NCBI RefSeq assembly: GCF_900090045.1
Contig: NC_041783.1
Location: 1,199,501-1,263,500, forward strand
Length of the DNA: 64,000 nt
Source of the DNA: Plasmodium malariae
Taxonomy: Eukaryota; Apicomplexa; Aconoidasida; Haemosporida; Plasmodiidae
Direction: 5' to 3'
Shown here: one piece after another, positions 11,961 to 24,334 of the stretch
Layout: each line of letters opens with the position of its first letter
Numbering within the stretch: the stretch's first letter is position 1
Notes under the pieces: generated by a model
Told to the model about the DNA's origin: nothing
Database searches by the model: none
Seen by the model: the letters and a program-made list of their open reading frames with translations, nothing else
Position numbers and translations under genes: made by a program

Positions 11961-13932
11961 AATGAACTTGGGTTGGCGGGTTGTTAGTTGTTGAGCTCAA
12001 AAATGCAGACGCATATGAATATATATGCATATATTTGCACATATATTTACCCATATACTATTTTTTTACATTAAACATAAAGTCAAAAAAAAAAAAAAAA
12101 AAAAAAATTATTCCTTCTCATCAGATCAACTTACATAATAACGCTTGAAAATAGATCGTGGCTATTTCTACTACACCTTTAAAAATATTTCTACATAAAC
12201 ATATATTTTCTTTAACAATCAAGACTGAAGCATATTTTCGAAACACTAAATATGCTATTTATGCTTATAATAAGATCATATTGACCTATGTATTATTTTT
12301 CACAATTTCCATATTTACTTGTTCTACTAAAAAGATGTATACGCAAATCAGTAACATTAAGAAAAAAAAAAAAAAATTATTACCAGGATGGTCATTATTC
12401 GCTTTTAATAACTTTTACTGCTTTAAAAATAATATATATAAATAATTACATACACATATGTGTACATACGAGTACTTAAACATATATGCATATAATGACA
12501 TGTGCACATAATGTTGACAACTGTCATGTAACAAAAACTGGCGATAATAGATTAAAAGTAAAAAAAAATAATATAAAATAAAATTTGCGGAGACGATAAA
12601 ATTTTTTTTTTTTTTTTTTTTTTTTCTAATCAAATATTTAAAATTGTAAAAATGAGGTCTGATTAAATCAAATATAGCAAACACATAAATGTACTAAAAT
12701 AGATTGTAAGAGCAAAATGACAAAGAAAAAATTTATAAATATATATATATCTTTTTTTTTTTTTTTTTAGTAAAAAATGAAAAATAAAACCAAAATTATT
12801 AAAACCCTAATGAACACCTAATTTTAAAAGGATATAATATTTTTACACATAATAATGATGAGTAAATATCGTGCTACTATTCCAAAGGAGTGATTTTAAT
12901 CTAGCTGAATAAAAAGATATAACACTGGAGATTTAAAAAATTAATTTTGTATTATGAAATTAAAGCAGCCACAACATGTAGTGTTAACAATTTTTTAACA
13001 GTTATGGCATGTAAAAACTTTACAATGATACATACAACAAGAACATTAAATGGTATGTTTTTTGCCTACTTCATAAATGCCCATATGACCGAAACCTACA
13101 AAACTCTACGTACATATTTTATCCATCTATACATATATATGTATATAAATGTGTTCAAATATATATGTGTACTCATGTGTATATAACAGGATGCTTGAAA
13201 TTATATTACAAATGCTTATTTATAAGGCGAAACAAATGATTCAACTGGTAACTGCGTTTATATAACCAATAAAAAAGAAATGGTATATATAAGTTAACCT
13301 TTAAGCCTTCAAGGTATTGTTAATTTTGCAAACCTATTTTAAACATATATATGGCCTTTAAAAATGGTGAGATATTATAGCAGTACACCTTGCTTTACGT
13401 AAAACAAATAAATTAAAATTAAAAGCACGCTTCAAAAGGATTTAAACTTATATATAATAATATAAATAAAAAAGGAGGAAAAAAGGAGAAAAAAAAAAAA
13501 AAAGTATTTTAATATTTATTTGCAAAAGAATTTTTAAAAAAATATTATACATCGCCAAAGGTAACAATCTTTTTATCTACTAGTTATTTTTTAGTTACGT
13601 TGGTTAATATACTTTTTTTTTTTTTTTTTGTATTATTTTACATGGTGTTTGTAAAAATGTTATTAAAGAATAAGAACATGTCAGAAAAAAGTAAAAAAAA
13701 AAAAAAAAAAAAAAGCATAAGAATAATAGGAATAAGAGTAATATGAATAAGAATAATAGGAATAAGAGTAATATGAATAAGAATAATAGGAATAAGAGTA
13801 ATATGAATAAGAATAATAGGAATAAGAGTAATATGAATAAGAATAATAGGAATAAGAGTAATATGAATAAGAGTAATAGGAATAAGATATATAAACTGGA
13901 ACAGGGGTAGCAATTAGCAAAGGTTATTCCAT
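11869..13932. other. Region between RPS18 and ATG7
   Basis: This holds the ATG7 5' region and the RPS18 3' flank. A TA-dinucleotide run lies at about 11916-11959, poly-A at 12088-12107, poly-T at 12603-12625 and 12755-12770, and the RPS18-flank minisatellite at 13712-13890. An open frame at 12947-13186 (+) is not supported by any family. Confidence 0.5.
13712..13890. repeat. 30-bp minisatellite just 3' of RPS18
   Basis: About six copies of a 30-bp unit (aataagagtaatatgaataa followed by gaataatagg), nearly identical to one another. The array starts about 45 bases beyond the RPS18 stop on its - strand and probably falls in the 3' UTR. Confidence 0.92.
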
Positions 13933-14608
13933 TTACGCTCCTTTCTTTTTGGATACACCAACAGTTCTTCCCCTTCTTCCCGTTGTTTTGGTGTGCTGAC
14001 CGCGCACTCTTAATCCCCAGTGGTGACGTAAACCTCTGTGTAATCTAATTTTTTTCATTCTTTCTAAATCTTCACGTAAATAGGAATCTAGCTGATTTGC
14101 TATAACATGTAAATTCTTTCCGTCTTTTACATCTTTCCTTCTATTCAAAAACCAGTCTGGAATTTTGAATTGAGAGGGGGCATTCATAATGTGAACAATC
14201 TGAAAAGAATCATATTAAGTCAATTTAATTAAAATGTAATAATTAGGGAACAAATGCAAACAAATAAAAACGAATATATTCTATTTAACATATATGCACA
14301 TATATAAACGTAAATGTACATGTATTGGCGTACATATTCACTTATGCATATGTACATAAACTTTATAAGCATCGTGTAAATTTTATAATTATGTTTAAAC
14401 TAACGTTGTTAATTTCTTCTGCTGTTAATTCCCCTGCTCTTTTTGTTGGGTTAACATTTGCCTGCCTGCATATTACGCTAGCCATTCTCTTTCCAATACC
14501 TTTAATAGCAGTTAAGGCAATGGTTACTTTTTCTTTACCATCAACATTCGTATTCAAAATTCTTAAAATATGCTGAAAATCGTTGTTATCGATTATTTGT
14601 AAAGACAT
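13933..14608 (-). CDS. RPS18: 40S ribosomal protein S18 (uS13), two exons
   Basis: Small-subunit ribosomal protein of the head region that contacts the large subunit. Exon 1 is 14608-14405 (68 codons, [15 protein letters not shown] ... [11 protein letters not shown]). Exon 2 is 14199-13933 (88 codons plus stop, [24 protein letters not shown] ...). The 205-base intron has a GTTAGT donor and a TTTTCAG acceptor and is in phase 0. Together they give 156 residues, co-linear with eukaryotic S18 end to end, including [57 protein letters not shown]. An ATG two codons upstream (14614) is in frame, but family alignment favours MSLQ. It is transcribed toward ATG7, and the start faces the Med21 gene across a shared 2.8-kb spacer. 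Confidence 0.97.
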
Positions 14609-15255
14609 TTTCACTCAAATAATATATTGCATAGGATGATTATAAGCAGGTACATATAATATAGCATGTATATATTTATATATATGTATAAATTGATAAC
14701 TTTATGTCCCAACTATTTTTTAAAATATAAGCTAATTTTCTATCACTTCTGTTAATTTATAATTTTTTTTTTTTTATTTTCACAATATTTATTATTTGAT
14801 TTATATGCCATTCGCTTGTGTTAATTTATTATTTTTATTTTTATAATTTTTTTCTTTTTCAATTTTATTAAATTTTTATCGTTCAAGCACTAAAAAAATT
14901 GCTTTTTTCGTTTGTTCACATGTTCATATGATACATAAATAATTGTATAAAATATAAATGATTATATATATATATATAAAATCATTCCAAAATGAGGCAC
15001 TCTTGATGTGCTTATGTTCTTTTTGTTTATAAGAACATGTTTTAAATCTTTTCAATAATTTAAAAATATTTAAAAGAGAATAAAAAAATTACATTAACAA
15101 TTAAATATGAACAAATAGTATTGTTAAATGTGTTCATACATGTTACTTTCTCTTCTTTTTGTTTTTATAAAAATTACTAATTCATAGAAGTAAAAAAATT
15201 ATATAGTACTGGAGAAAATATACTGATGATTAAAATACATACAGTGTATTATGTA

Positions 15256-15308
<53 letters not shown>

Positions 15309-17400
15309 TTATTTATTTATTTATCGTGAGCTGTACTAAAGTGTACTAGGGGGATTAGTATCACAGTAGTACTATTGGCATATATATACACGTTTGTATG
15401 AAAAAATCGACTGATAAAGAAATGCTGCAAAAAGATAAAGAGAATAACGTTTTTCTTTTCTATGAGTATTATTTTTGTAAAAAGATACATTTTGCTAAAT
15501 GTATTAATCCTCATTTTATTTTAAAAATGCATTCAATTATTTTAACTCATTATATACAAAACTTATACGTAAAAATATTTATCATACCATGCGTTATACC
15601 GTTGACAAAAGAAGCTAGTGTAAATAAAAATAACTAAGTAAGAAGTCTTTTCCGCAAGGATTTAACTATATTCATTTACGAAAAACAGTTTATCTTTATT
15701 TTTTAATAAAGCAATGTTAAATAGCATTCTGTTTGAAAGATAAAAATTATGTACATATATATATGTGTATATTTTTATGTAAAAGAAATATACGAAAATT
15801 TCAACATTTTAGGTCCAAAAAGAAAAAAAAAAAAAAATGTGTTCTTTTGCGACATGTGTTTAATGTATATAAATGTTGCTAAGTTTCTTTTTAGAAAAAA
15901 AGAAAAGAAAAGAAAATTTCAATAAAAACAGTTGTAAATATTTTTGCAACATTTTAAACGGTATATATATTTTTTTCCCAAACCGCTCAAATGTTACGCA
16001 AATCTTCGTTGCATTTTACAATTGTGAAAATACCAGTTGCTAACTTTAAGACGGTTTACACAAAAAATAAAATAAAATAATTAATATTAATATTAATGAT
16101 AATAATAAACAGTAATAGTAGTAATAATAATAATATTATAATAAAATTGCTTCTAATGTACACTGTTCTTTTAAGTAATTTTTATTTTCACATATACAAG
16201 AAGGCCTTATATAAGATTATTAAAAAATCATATGGTTGTGTAATTTTTTTTCCAAATGTTAAGAGAGAATGGAATGAGATAAGACTTCATAATATTAACA
16301 CACAGGGAAAGGAGCAAAACGAGTATATGTTATGATACTTATATACGTAGTGTGTATGTATGTATGTATGTATGTATGTACGTATGTATGTGTATATCTA
16401 TGTATCTATGTATCTATGTACAGATAAGCATCTTCCGCAAATTGTACAAGTTAACTTAGTAATTTTTGATTTGCCCTTTCTTTTCAGGCATCATTAGCAA
16501 TGAACATTTTAACACACTCAATAAGAACAATAATGTCCATATAATAACTTGAATCTTTTAATTTACTGAATCACGTTCTAAATTTTGCGTAATGTTTGAT
16601 AGTTCCGTTTTATTATTAGTTCCTCTTTGCTTAATTCTGCTGTTTTTTTCTTGATGGAGCTCATAATTTTTTGCTTTAATTTATTTCCATATCTGTATGT
16701 ATAAAAGGTTTCACCTGTTTTCTCGCCACATGTTTTTTAAAGCTTGTACATATTATTATTACTACATGAATTCCCATTCCTTTTAATTACTCACGTGTTT
16801 ATATTGTTCATTCGACCTTTATTAATATTATATATATATATTTATTTATTTATTTGTGTGCACAAACCTTTTTATTTTTTATTGTATTTTTTCAAGAAAA
16901 ATTTGAAGTTTAATTCTTTTGTGTGTATCATTTTTGCCACTGTCACTGTCATTGCTACTACCGTTGCTGTTATTACTTTTGCTTCTTTATTTTATTTTAT
17001 TTTATTTTTTGCTCCTGTATAATCTTCAACCGTATAAGTTTCTTTTTTGAACGAGTATGCACAATATAAATTAACCTACCTAATATGTACTCTTATATAC
17101 ATAAATATAGTCCTATTTTTCATTTTATCAATATTTCAATTTTTTATTTTTTCAAATCGAAATTTGAAGTTTTTTTCTGTATTGCTCTTTAACCATAATA
17201 CAAGGAAAAATTTTTCCTTTTCCTAACAATTTTGATATATATATTTTTTTTTTTTTTAATTTGATTTTTAAGAAATAATTTTCTTTTATTTACCATTTCA
17301 AGTTAATTTTCAGAAAAAACGATTTTCCTTCTTTTTTAGTTCTAATAAATTTATAATAGCTCAAAATATGTAGAGTTATTTTACTTTTCTCAAAGAAGAA
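14609..17400. other. Divergent promoter region, RPS18 / Med21
   Basis: A 2.8-kb spacer between divergent genes, so it should contain both promoters. It has a TA run at 15257-15303, an ATTT run just after it, a GTAT/GTAC run near 16355-16395, and poly-A/poly-T tracts. A weak exon-like pair (16096-16335 and 16484-16540, + strand) is treated as a finding, not a gene. Confidence 0.5.
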
Positions 17401-18607
17401 ATGATTAATAATTTCATATCTCCTCAAACAAACGATCCCATTAAAAAACTCCAAAATTTGCTGAACAATTGCTTACATTCAATAATAGTATATAAAAAAA
17501 AATTACATAAAAAAATACATAAAGAATACATAATAAATATATAATAAATACATAAAAGATAAGTAAAAGATACATAATAAATATATAATAAATACATAAA
17601 AGATAAATAAAAAATACATAATAAATATATAATAAATACATAAAAGATAAATAAAAAATACATAATAAATATATAATAAATACATAAAAGATAAATAAAA
17701 AATACATAATAAATATATAATAAAAAACTAATAAGCAAATAACGTCACCTACAAAATTTTAAGAATATATAAAAGTACTCAACTTTATAAATAAATGCAC
17801 ACATAAGAACATAAACGTATTTGTATTATGTACACGTAGTTTTGTATTAATTTGTTTTTCTTGTTTTTTTTAATTTAAGGATGTTCTTAGTAATTTATCG
17901 TACAAAGGTGAACTGAAGGAATTACAAATTGTGTCCAGTGAGTCTAGCGAATATGCCCATTTTGTGAATTTGCTAAAAGAATGGGAAAAAGAAAGGAAGG
18001 GAACTATCGAGGGAGGAACACAGGAATTAAATAGCGTATTTAATGACAAAGTGAAGGAGGATATGAATGCCAAAATGAACGAGGACACGAATGACAAAAT
18101 GAAGGACGAAGTAAATGAAGGGAATAAATCAGATGGCAAAAAGGAACACCCTCTCTATGAAGACAAAGAAAATGAAAAAAGCTATTTTATCAAATCAAAT
18201 TTCGAAGTATCGTTAGAGGAGGAGATTTTAGATAGGGCGGAAAGAATGAATTTAATTTTAAAAATAATAGATGCCTGCATTGATGAACTACCCGACTCAT
18301 TAATGATAGAAGTAATTTAAAAGAACCATAGTGTACCCACACGCATATTATATATATATATATATATATGTATATAAATATAAGTGCATATATGCATGTA
18401 TGCATCGTCACTGCAGTATTAAATTCATCCATTTTTATGTTTTAATTACTACTTATAAAGGAAGAAAAATGTAGGGAAATGAAGATGCTGCAAAAAAAAA
18501 AAGACGACTCAAAGGAAGAATTAAAAAACTTGTATAATGAATATAACTATATTTATAATTACGTTACCAGTAACTTAAGAGACTTTATCATTAATATGGA
18601 ACAATAA
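17401..18607 (+). CDS. MED21: Probable Mediator subunit Med21, three exons
   Basis: I assemble three phase-0 exons: 17401-17487 (29 codons), 17880-18311 (144 codons) and 18461-18607 (48 codons plus stop). Donors are GTATAT and GTAATT; acceptors are TTTAAG and TATAAAG. The 221-residue product matches the Med21 plan. An N-terminal helix (DPIKKLQNLLNNCLHSIIDVLSNL) comes first, then a linker ending ESSEYAHFVNLL. Next is a helix ending in the family-typical IDELPDSL (about 162-169), then a long C-terminal coiled coil (EEEKCREMKMLQ...). Med21 pairs with Med7 in the Mediator middle module and helps bridge activators to RNA polymerase II in the nucleus. An acidic, M/N/K-rich insert (about 60-130) is Plasmodium-specific. 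Assignment rests on pattern and order of helices rather than high identity; an unrelated small coiled-coil protein is the alternative. Confidence 0.68.
17507..17725. repeat. 44-bp minisatellite in Med21 intron 1
   Basis: About 4-5 copies of a 44-bp A/T-only-like unit; cataaaagat recurs at 17551, 17595, 17639 and 17683. It lies inside the 392-base first intron of the Med21 gene. The repeats generate spurious Y/I/L-rich open frames on the - strand. Confidence 0.9.
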
Positions 18608-20206
18608 ACTTCTATGTATCTTGCTCTTTTTTTTGGAACTTTTGTATAATTATTTTATTTTTAATTATTTTTTTTTTTTTCATTCCTATTTACATATTAT
18701 GCACTTTTTTTGGGTAGTTTTTAATTTTTTTTTTTTTTCTTTTTTAAAAACAGCTTATATATTTTTGTTACAACGAAATGATCATAAAAATGTGCCTTGC
18801 GTTGTAACATACAATTTTATTTAATGGAGATATTTTCTCAGAAAAGCGGAAAGAACATTAAACAGAAAAATGCAAACATACATATATGCATAAATATGTA
18901 TACATATACAAACTTCCATACATGCATAGATCTATGTTATATACGCCCATTCATGAATTAACTGTCAAATTTTTGTGATTATTTTTTTTAAAAAAGGTTA
19001 TAAAACTAACTCTTGAACTTTTGTATTTTTTTTGTAAAAAAAAAAAAAAGAATAATAATAAAATAAAAATTCTTTATTAAAAGGGTTTATACAACGGCAT
19101 ATAGGCTCCTTCAAGTGAGTATAAAAATAAATTTTTCCTTTTTTTGATAATGCAGAATATTTAAAAAAAAGAAAAAAAAAAAAAAAACTAAAGAACGATC
19201 GAACAAACGAGTGGTGAGTTTGTTTTATTGGTCATTGTGTCATTAATTTTCCCTTGCTGTGCATACATATGCAGTACAACTATATATGTACATACATATA
19301 TATATACATACAGTCACAAATACATTTGTATATATTTATTTATACGTATGTATATATATGTATATTTATGTATATGTAATAGTATATTTTGACCCCCTCT
19401 TTTTCAACAAATACGGTCAAAAAAAAAAAACCTCTTTTATAACTTACATATTGCTCTACAAAATTTTGAAGAACTTATATGAGTATATACTTATATACGT
19501 ACATATATATATGTACGTACAAAATATTTATAACATATTATATACGAAATATATAGTGCAAAAAGGAGAGCAACATTTCGCTGATGAAAATGCGTTAACA
19601 ACTCTTTTTTCGATCTTTTTTTAATTTTTATATAAAAAAATAAAAATTCATATGTAGGTGTTTCATTTGAAATAGTAATATTAGAAGCAAATATTGTAAT
19701 AATAATAATAAAAGAAAAAAAAGAAATAGAATGAGAATGAGAAGTAGTTTGCTTACAATATTTTTTAATGAAATTTGTAGGATACAAAAATAAAAAAACG
19801 ACATTGTTTGTTGAACATGTAAACGAGGGAAAAAAAACGACACAGCGTTTTACTCTATGTAATGGACTAGTGATAAAATATTTTTAAAGTTTTGTAGTTC
19901 ACCGGTTTTGTAGTTTTGTTTGACCACAGTCATAAAAATGAAATGCGAAAATTTTGTAAAACGTGATAGTATATAAAAGCAGTGCCCCATTTGTCGATAC
20001 GACAATTAGAGTACTTACATGTACAAACGTATGTGCGGGTATGTATAAACACATACATACGTACGTACGTACATACATACATACATACATACATACATAC
20101 ATACGTGTACTTGCGCTCGTACACGTACATATACGTAGATATACATATAGGCGTATATCGGTACATGCTGGAGGAAAAGCCCCCTGTTTGACGGATAGTG
20201 CAAAGG
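18608..20206. other. Intergenic between Med21 and the WD-repeat gene
   Basis: This holds the Med21 3' flank and the promoter of the WD-repeat gene. It contains poly-T near 18671-18682 and 18726-18742, poly-A near 19036-19050 and 19169-19188, and GTAC/CATA microsatellites at 20050-20105. No exon is supported. Confidence 0.5.
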
Positions 20207-23200
20207 ATGAACATAAGCAAAGGTGCCTTTAGCAGAGATGGTATGATGCACAATGTTGTTGAAAAGCAAAAAGAGAATGAAAAAATGCATGTGAACAAAT
20301 TAAATGAACTTGAAGAAGAGATAATTAAAAATGAATACACGAGTGTATTAGAAAAGGAATTATTACTAAGAAATGCAAATTATAAAAAAGATATCAGTTT
20401 TTTAAAAGTGCATTTAGGAGGTAATATAATTAAAAATAGACCAATACTAAGTAAAAAGAATATTTTATATGCTAGTAGTGAAAGCGGTATATTATTAATA
20501 GATTTAGGGAGGAAAAAAAAGAAAAGAATAGTAACATCATTTCTCATAGATAAGATGTTTTATTTTTATGATAAAAAAGATAAAGAAGAATATTTAATTT
20601 TGAAAAGTTATAATAACTATATTTATGTATATCGTATTACAAATAAAATTTTTCATTTCATTAAAAAATTTTTTATAAAAAATTTATTTTATATAAATAG
20701 CTTTGGTAAAAATGGGGAGCTCTGTTTTTCTACATGGGAGTTTTGTGATGGTAAGATGTACATGAACTTTTTTTTATTAAGATTTATTTTTAACTACGAA
20801 AAAGACATGCACAATTTGCAAGCCAATTTACTATTAAATGAAGAGAAGAAGAAGGAAGAGAATGAGGAGAACAAAGAGAACAAGAAAGATCGGAAAAAAA
20901 AGTCAAGCAGCATGGTTGCACCTCCAAGTCATGTCACTTATACATTTTCTTCTGATTCTGAAATGGATTATAATATGAAGCTTTATCCAAAAGAATTAGC
21001 AGAGAATAGAAGTTTTGAAGAAAAGGGGCAGAAGAAAGTGGAGGGAAAAAATTGGACAAACGTCGCGTACGAAATGGGTGGAAAAATAAATGAAGTAATG
21101 AATGTACCAGTGAGTGCATATACAGTACGAGAGCGAGAAAAAGCAAGCAGTTTAGGATTCAGCACAAAGTTGTACATTACGGCCAAGTTGAAAATAAAAC
21201 CCATACTAAAAATAAAATATATTTATTTCTCCATGATTGACATGAACAGTAGTTTGAGTAAACTAGTTTTGGCAAATAATAACATAATCGTTATATATGA
21301 TATTGTTAAAAAGTGGTATAATATTATTTATTATAAGGACTATATATCATCAATAAAAATAAGTGATGATAATTTTTTATGCATTGGGTTCGTTACAGGT
21401 TATATATACATACTGTTATTTGAAGAGTTAATAATGTTGGACAGTAAAGATAATAAAGGGACTAAAGGAAGAGGAAGATTGACAATGCGCGAACCATTAC
21501 ATGCAACTAAAGATTGTGCTAGCTTTATTTATAACTTATCCTCCTTATCAAATTTATTTCCACATTTAGCGACATTTGAAGTAGATTATATAAGTAACAT
21601 GGTACATCGTAGCACAACAGAGGGAGAAAGTGCACCAGAAATTTTTTCAAAAAAGGAGGAAACTCAACAGCGCATTTTTGAAAAAAATCTAATGGATGAT
21701 GACGAGTTTACTTGCGTAAAGAACATCCCATATATTGATTTCCATCTAAGCAGTGAAAAAGTAATAAATATGCAAAAAGTAAATTTGATAAAATATAGTT
21801 GGCATAGTCATTCTGTATATAATATAACAATAGATGAAAAAAAAGTGATATCATGTGGAGAGGAAGCTGTAATATTATTTTATGATATAAACAATGGATC
21901 ATATGAATTTATATCACATTTAGGTTCACCATGTTATTATGTTTATGTAAATAAAAAGAAAAACTTAATTATTTGCAGTTCTTTAGATAACAATATTTTA
22001 TGTATAAACTATAATCATCGCCTTTTTTTTTATAAGCACTATGGAATAAATATGCCCTTATCACTCAGGAATTTATATTCCAATTATTCAAGTATTTATT
22101 TAAACATCAGAAATAGCTTTAACATTTTTGCAAAACAGATAAATGACACGTACAATTATGGAACTACGAGGGGTAGCGATAGGGGTAGAGATAGAACTAA
22201 GGAAAGTAGACAGACAAAGGAGAGGGTACATATGCCATCCGTTTGTGAGGTGTCCATAGAAGGAGAAGGTGGTCCTGAAGCATTGCTTGAATACAACATG
22301 GAAGAGGAGAAGAATAAGCAGAAGCAAAAAGAAAAGTCAAATTTTGACATTTTTAACAACGATTCTTCAGAAAATTGTCTTGCTAATAGTGAAGAGGGCG
22401 ATGACGACCAGTCGGATTATGATGAAAACACGGAAGGGGATGAAGAGGAGAATGTAGAGGAGGAAATAATACAGTTGGACAGAGGGGATAAAGACGGGGT
22501 GCAGGAAGGCGGAGTAGAGGAAGATTCACTGCTAGAGGAAGGAATAGAGTTTTGCACAAGTGAAGAGGAGGTCAACATACGGGGAAAGAACTTGAATGGT
22601 GAGATTACAAGAGTGAATACCTTAGAAGGAAAGAGAAAAATAAGAAAAAGACAAAACCCTATTATGACCTTTGAACATATACAAAAGGAGCTCGAAAAGA
22701 AAATATACAATCACACAAATGTAGAGAATAGTTTATACAGGAATTATCAAATATGTTTTTATTGCGATTCAAACAAAGGATTAATTTTTTGTTTCTTAAC
22801 AACTTTTTCAAATTTACAGTTATATAATATTGAAAAAGATAGGCATGTAAAATTTTTATGTCCTTTAAAAACTATATATAAAAGTAGAACAGACGCAGAA
22901 AAAGTAAATGACTTGGAATTAATTTTATTTTCGTTTAATCATAGCAGAAATGTATTAATGACTATTGAAAAGAGAAATTATTTGATGGATGAAGTTAGTT
23001 ACTCTTTATCCGAATCTGTTCTTATGCAAACGTTGTACACTTTCAAGTTCTGGCGTCTTATTAACAATTTAGAATACATAAATGTGTATGAGTACACTAT
23101 TACATGTGACTCTTTAAATAATGTTGAAAGCAAAATATGTATAGAAGAAGAGAACATACATATACAAGGAAAACACGAAAATAATTATGATGTAGAAAAA

Positions 23201-24334
23201 TATAAAATGATTTTAAGTCATCCCTTCTTAAGTCTCTTCCTTGTGTTAGAATACAGTGGCATGATAACTTTCTACTGTTTAGAAAATAGTGAGCATGTCT
23301 TTGAAAAGTGTATATATGAGGAACAGGATATAGACGTTTTTGATATATATGAGGACAAGTATGTATATGTACCAAAGGGGTGTAACGTTCGTGACTTGTA
23401 CAGACATGACCCACAAGAATGTGTTTCCGCTGGTGGAGAAGTGGAGAAGGGGAGAAACGGTAATGAAAATTGGAGAAGAGGAAATGGAAGTTGGGGAAGA
23501 GGAAATGGAAGTTGGGGAAGAGGAAATGGAAGTTGGGGAAGAGGAAATGGAAGTTGGGGAAGAGGAAATGGAAGTTGGAGAAGAGGAAATGGAAGTTGGG
23601 GAAGAGGCAATGTCAATTGGGGGGACGGTACCGGCACCGACAATCCCGTGGAAAGCACGGATACGGGAAAGGACAAAAAAATCACAATAATTAAAAACGT
23701 GAATTATAACAACCATAAGATTTTGCAAGGTGCGATAAGTGAGGACGGGAAAATATTATGTATATGTCATGATAAATTTATTAGCATTTGGAATACTATA
23801 ACAATAAAAACATTAGCAATAATAAATCATCCTTTATATACATCATTGAATGACTACATATTTAACTTGTACAAAGGGATAGAAACAATACAAACGCAAG
23901 ACGGTTCAATATATATGTGCTTCTATTCATTTGATACAATTTTCATTTACTCATTACACCAGTTTCATTTTAAGTATCAGAAAAAATTCAAAGGAATAAT
24001 AGAATATGTAAAGTTTGATAAATACACCTCATGTATGTTTTTAGCTATAGGTATTACCAGAAGATTTAAGAATATTGAGAAAAATAATAGTTCTTTTATA
24101 ATACAAGAAAATTATTTATATGAATTTAATCCTACTTACTTAAAAAAAAAAAAATTATTTTATTCCTCCCAAAATAAACCTATTATCGCTTTAGATTTTG
24201 CTCCTCTAAACAGCAAGAAAAATGAGATACTTAGCAATTATCAAAAGTCAACAATACTAGTTTCGTTGAACTCTAAATTTCAGATCTCTACTTTTTATTT
24301 TAATAATTACCCTTATTTTATGCAACTAAGGTGA
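20207..24334 (+). CDS. WD-repeat protein, WDR75/Utp17-like
   Basis: Large single-exon WD-repeat protein of 1,375 aa; the first ATG (MNISKGAFSRDG) is at 20207. The best family fit is WDR75 (yeast Nan1/Utp17), a t-Utp component of the small-subunit processome that links rDNA transcription to pre-rRNA processing in the nucleolus. The supporting block is at about residues 520-610: WHSHSVYNITIDEKKVISCGEEAVILFYDINNG, then LGSPCYYVYV and LDNNILCIN. This mirrors the WH..V..L.....LLSGGEE.VLV.W......LPRLGSP segment of that family. A further blade (ISEDGKILCICHDKFISIWNT) falls near 1180. Large charged inserts separate the blades: acidic at about 730-790, and a Gly/Trp repeat at about 1088-1136. The protein is much longer than human WDR75 because of the inserts. 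Another WD-repeat ribosome-biogenesis protein is possible. Confidence 0.62.
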   Translation: MNISKGAFSRDGMMHNVVEKQKENEKMHVNKLNELEEEIIKNEYTSVLEKELLLRNANYKKDISFLKVHLGGNIIKNRPILSKKNILYASSESGILLIDLGRKKKKRIVTSFLIDKMFYFYDKKDKEEYLILKSYNNYIYVYRITNKIFHFIKKFFIKNLFYINSFGKNGELCFSTWEFCDGKMYMNFFLLRFIFNYEKDMHNLQANLLLNEEKKKEENEENKENKKDRKKKSSSMVAPPSHVTYTFSSDSEMDYNMKLYPKELAENRSFEEKGQKKVEGKNWTNVAYEMGGKINEVMNVPVSAYTVREREKASSLGFSTKLYITAKLKIKPILKIKYIYFSMIDMNSSLSKLVLANNNIIVIYDIVKKWYNIIYYKDYISSIKISDDNFLCIGFVTGYIYILLFEELIMLDSKDNKGTKGRGRLTMREPLHATKDCASFIYNLSSLSNLFPHLATFEVDYISNMVHRSTTEGESAPEIFSKKEETQQRIFEKNLMDDDEFTCVKNIPYIDFHLSSEKVINMQKVNLIKYSWHSHSVYNITIDEKKVISCGEEAVILFYDINNGSYEFISHLGSPCYYVYVNKKKNLIICSSLDNNILCINYNHRLFFYKHYGINMPLSLRNLYSNYSSIYLNIRNSFNIFAKQINDTYNYGTTRGSDRGRDRTKESRQTKERVHMPSVCEVSIEGEGGPEALLEYNMEEEKNKQKQKEKSNFDIFNNDSSENCLANSEEGDDDQSDYDENTEGDEEENVEEEIIQLDRGDKDGVQEGGVEEDSLLEEGIEFCTSEEEVNIRGKNLNGEITRVNTLEGKRKIRKRQNPIMTFEHIQKELEKKIYNHTNVENSLYRNYQICFYCDSNKGLIFCFLTTFSNLQLYNIEKDRHVKFLCPLKTIYKSRTDAEKVNDLELILFSFNHSRNVLMTIEKRNYLMDEVSYSLSESVLMQTLYTFKFWRLINNLEYINVYEYTITCDSLNNVESKICIEEENIHIQGKHENNYDVEKYKMILSHPFLSLFLVLEYSGMITFYCLENSEHVFEKCIYEEQDIDVFDIYEDKYVYVPKGCNVRDLYRHDPQECVSAGGEVEKGRNGNENWRRGNGSWGRGNGSWGRGNGSWGRGNGSWGRGNGSWRRGNGSWGRGNVNWGDGTGTDNPVESTDTGKDKKITIIKNVNYNNHKILQGAISEDGKILCICHDKFISIWNTITIKTLAIINHPLYTSLNDYIFNLYKGIETIQTQDGSIYMCFYSFDTIFIYSLHQFHFKYQKKFKGIIEYVKFDKYTSCMFLAIGITRRFKNIEKNNSSFIIQENYLYEFNPTYLKKKKLFYSSQNKPIIALDFAPLNSKKNEILSNYQKSTILVSLNSKFQISTFYFNNYPYFMQLR
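23469..23612 (+). repeat. 21-bp in-frame repeat (GNGSWGR) in the WD-repeat gene
   Basis: Seven near-perfect tandem copies of a 21-bp unit encode GNGSWGR (one or two read GNGSWRR), after a diverged first copy. The unit length is a multiple of three, so copy-number change keeps the frame. It sits in an inter-blade loop between charged inserts. Confidence 0.95.

Noticed and set aside
8251..12054. Extending ATG7 to the upstream in-frame ATG at 12054
   Set aside because: The added 62 residues are Y/I repeats encoded by a TA microsatellite; the ATG at 11868 is a better start.
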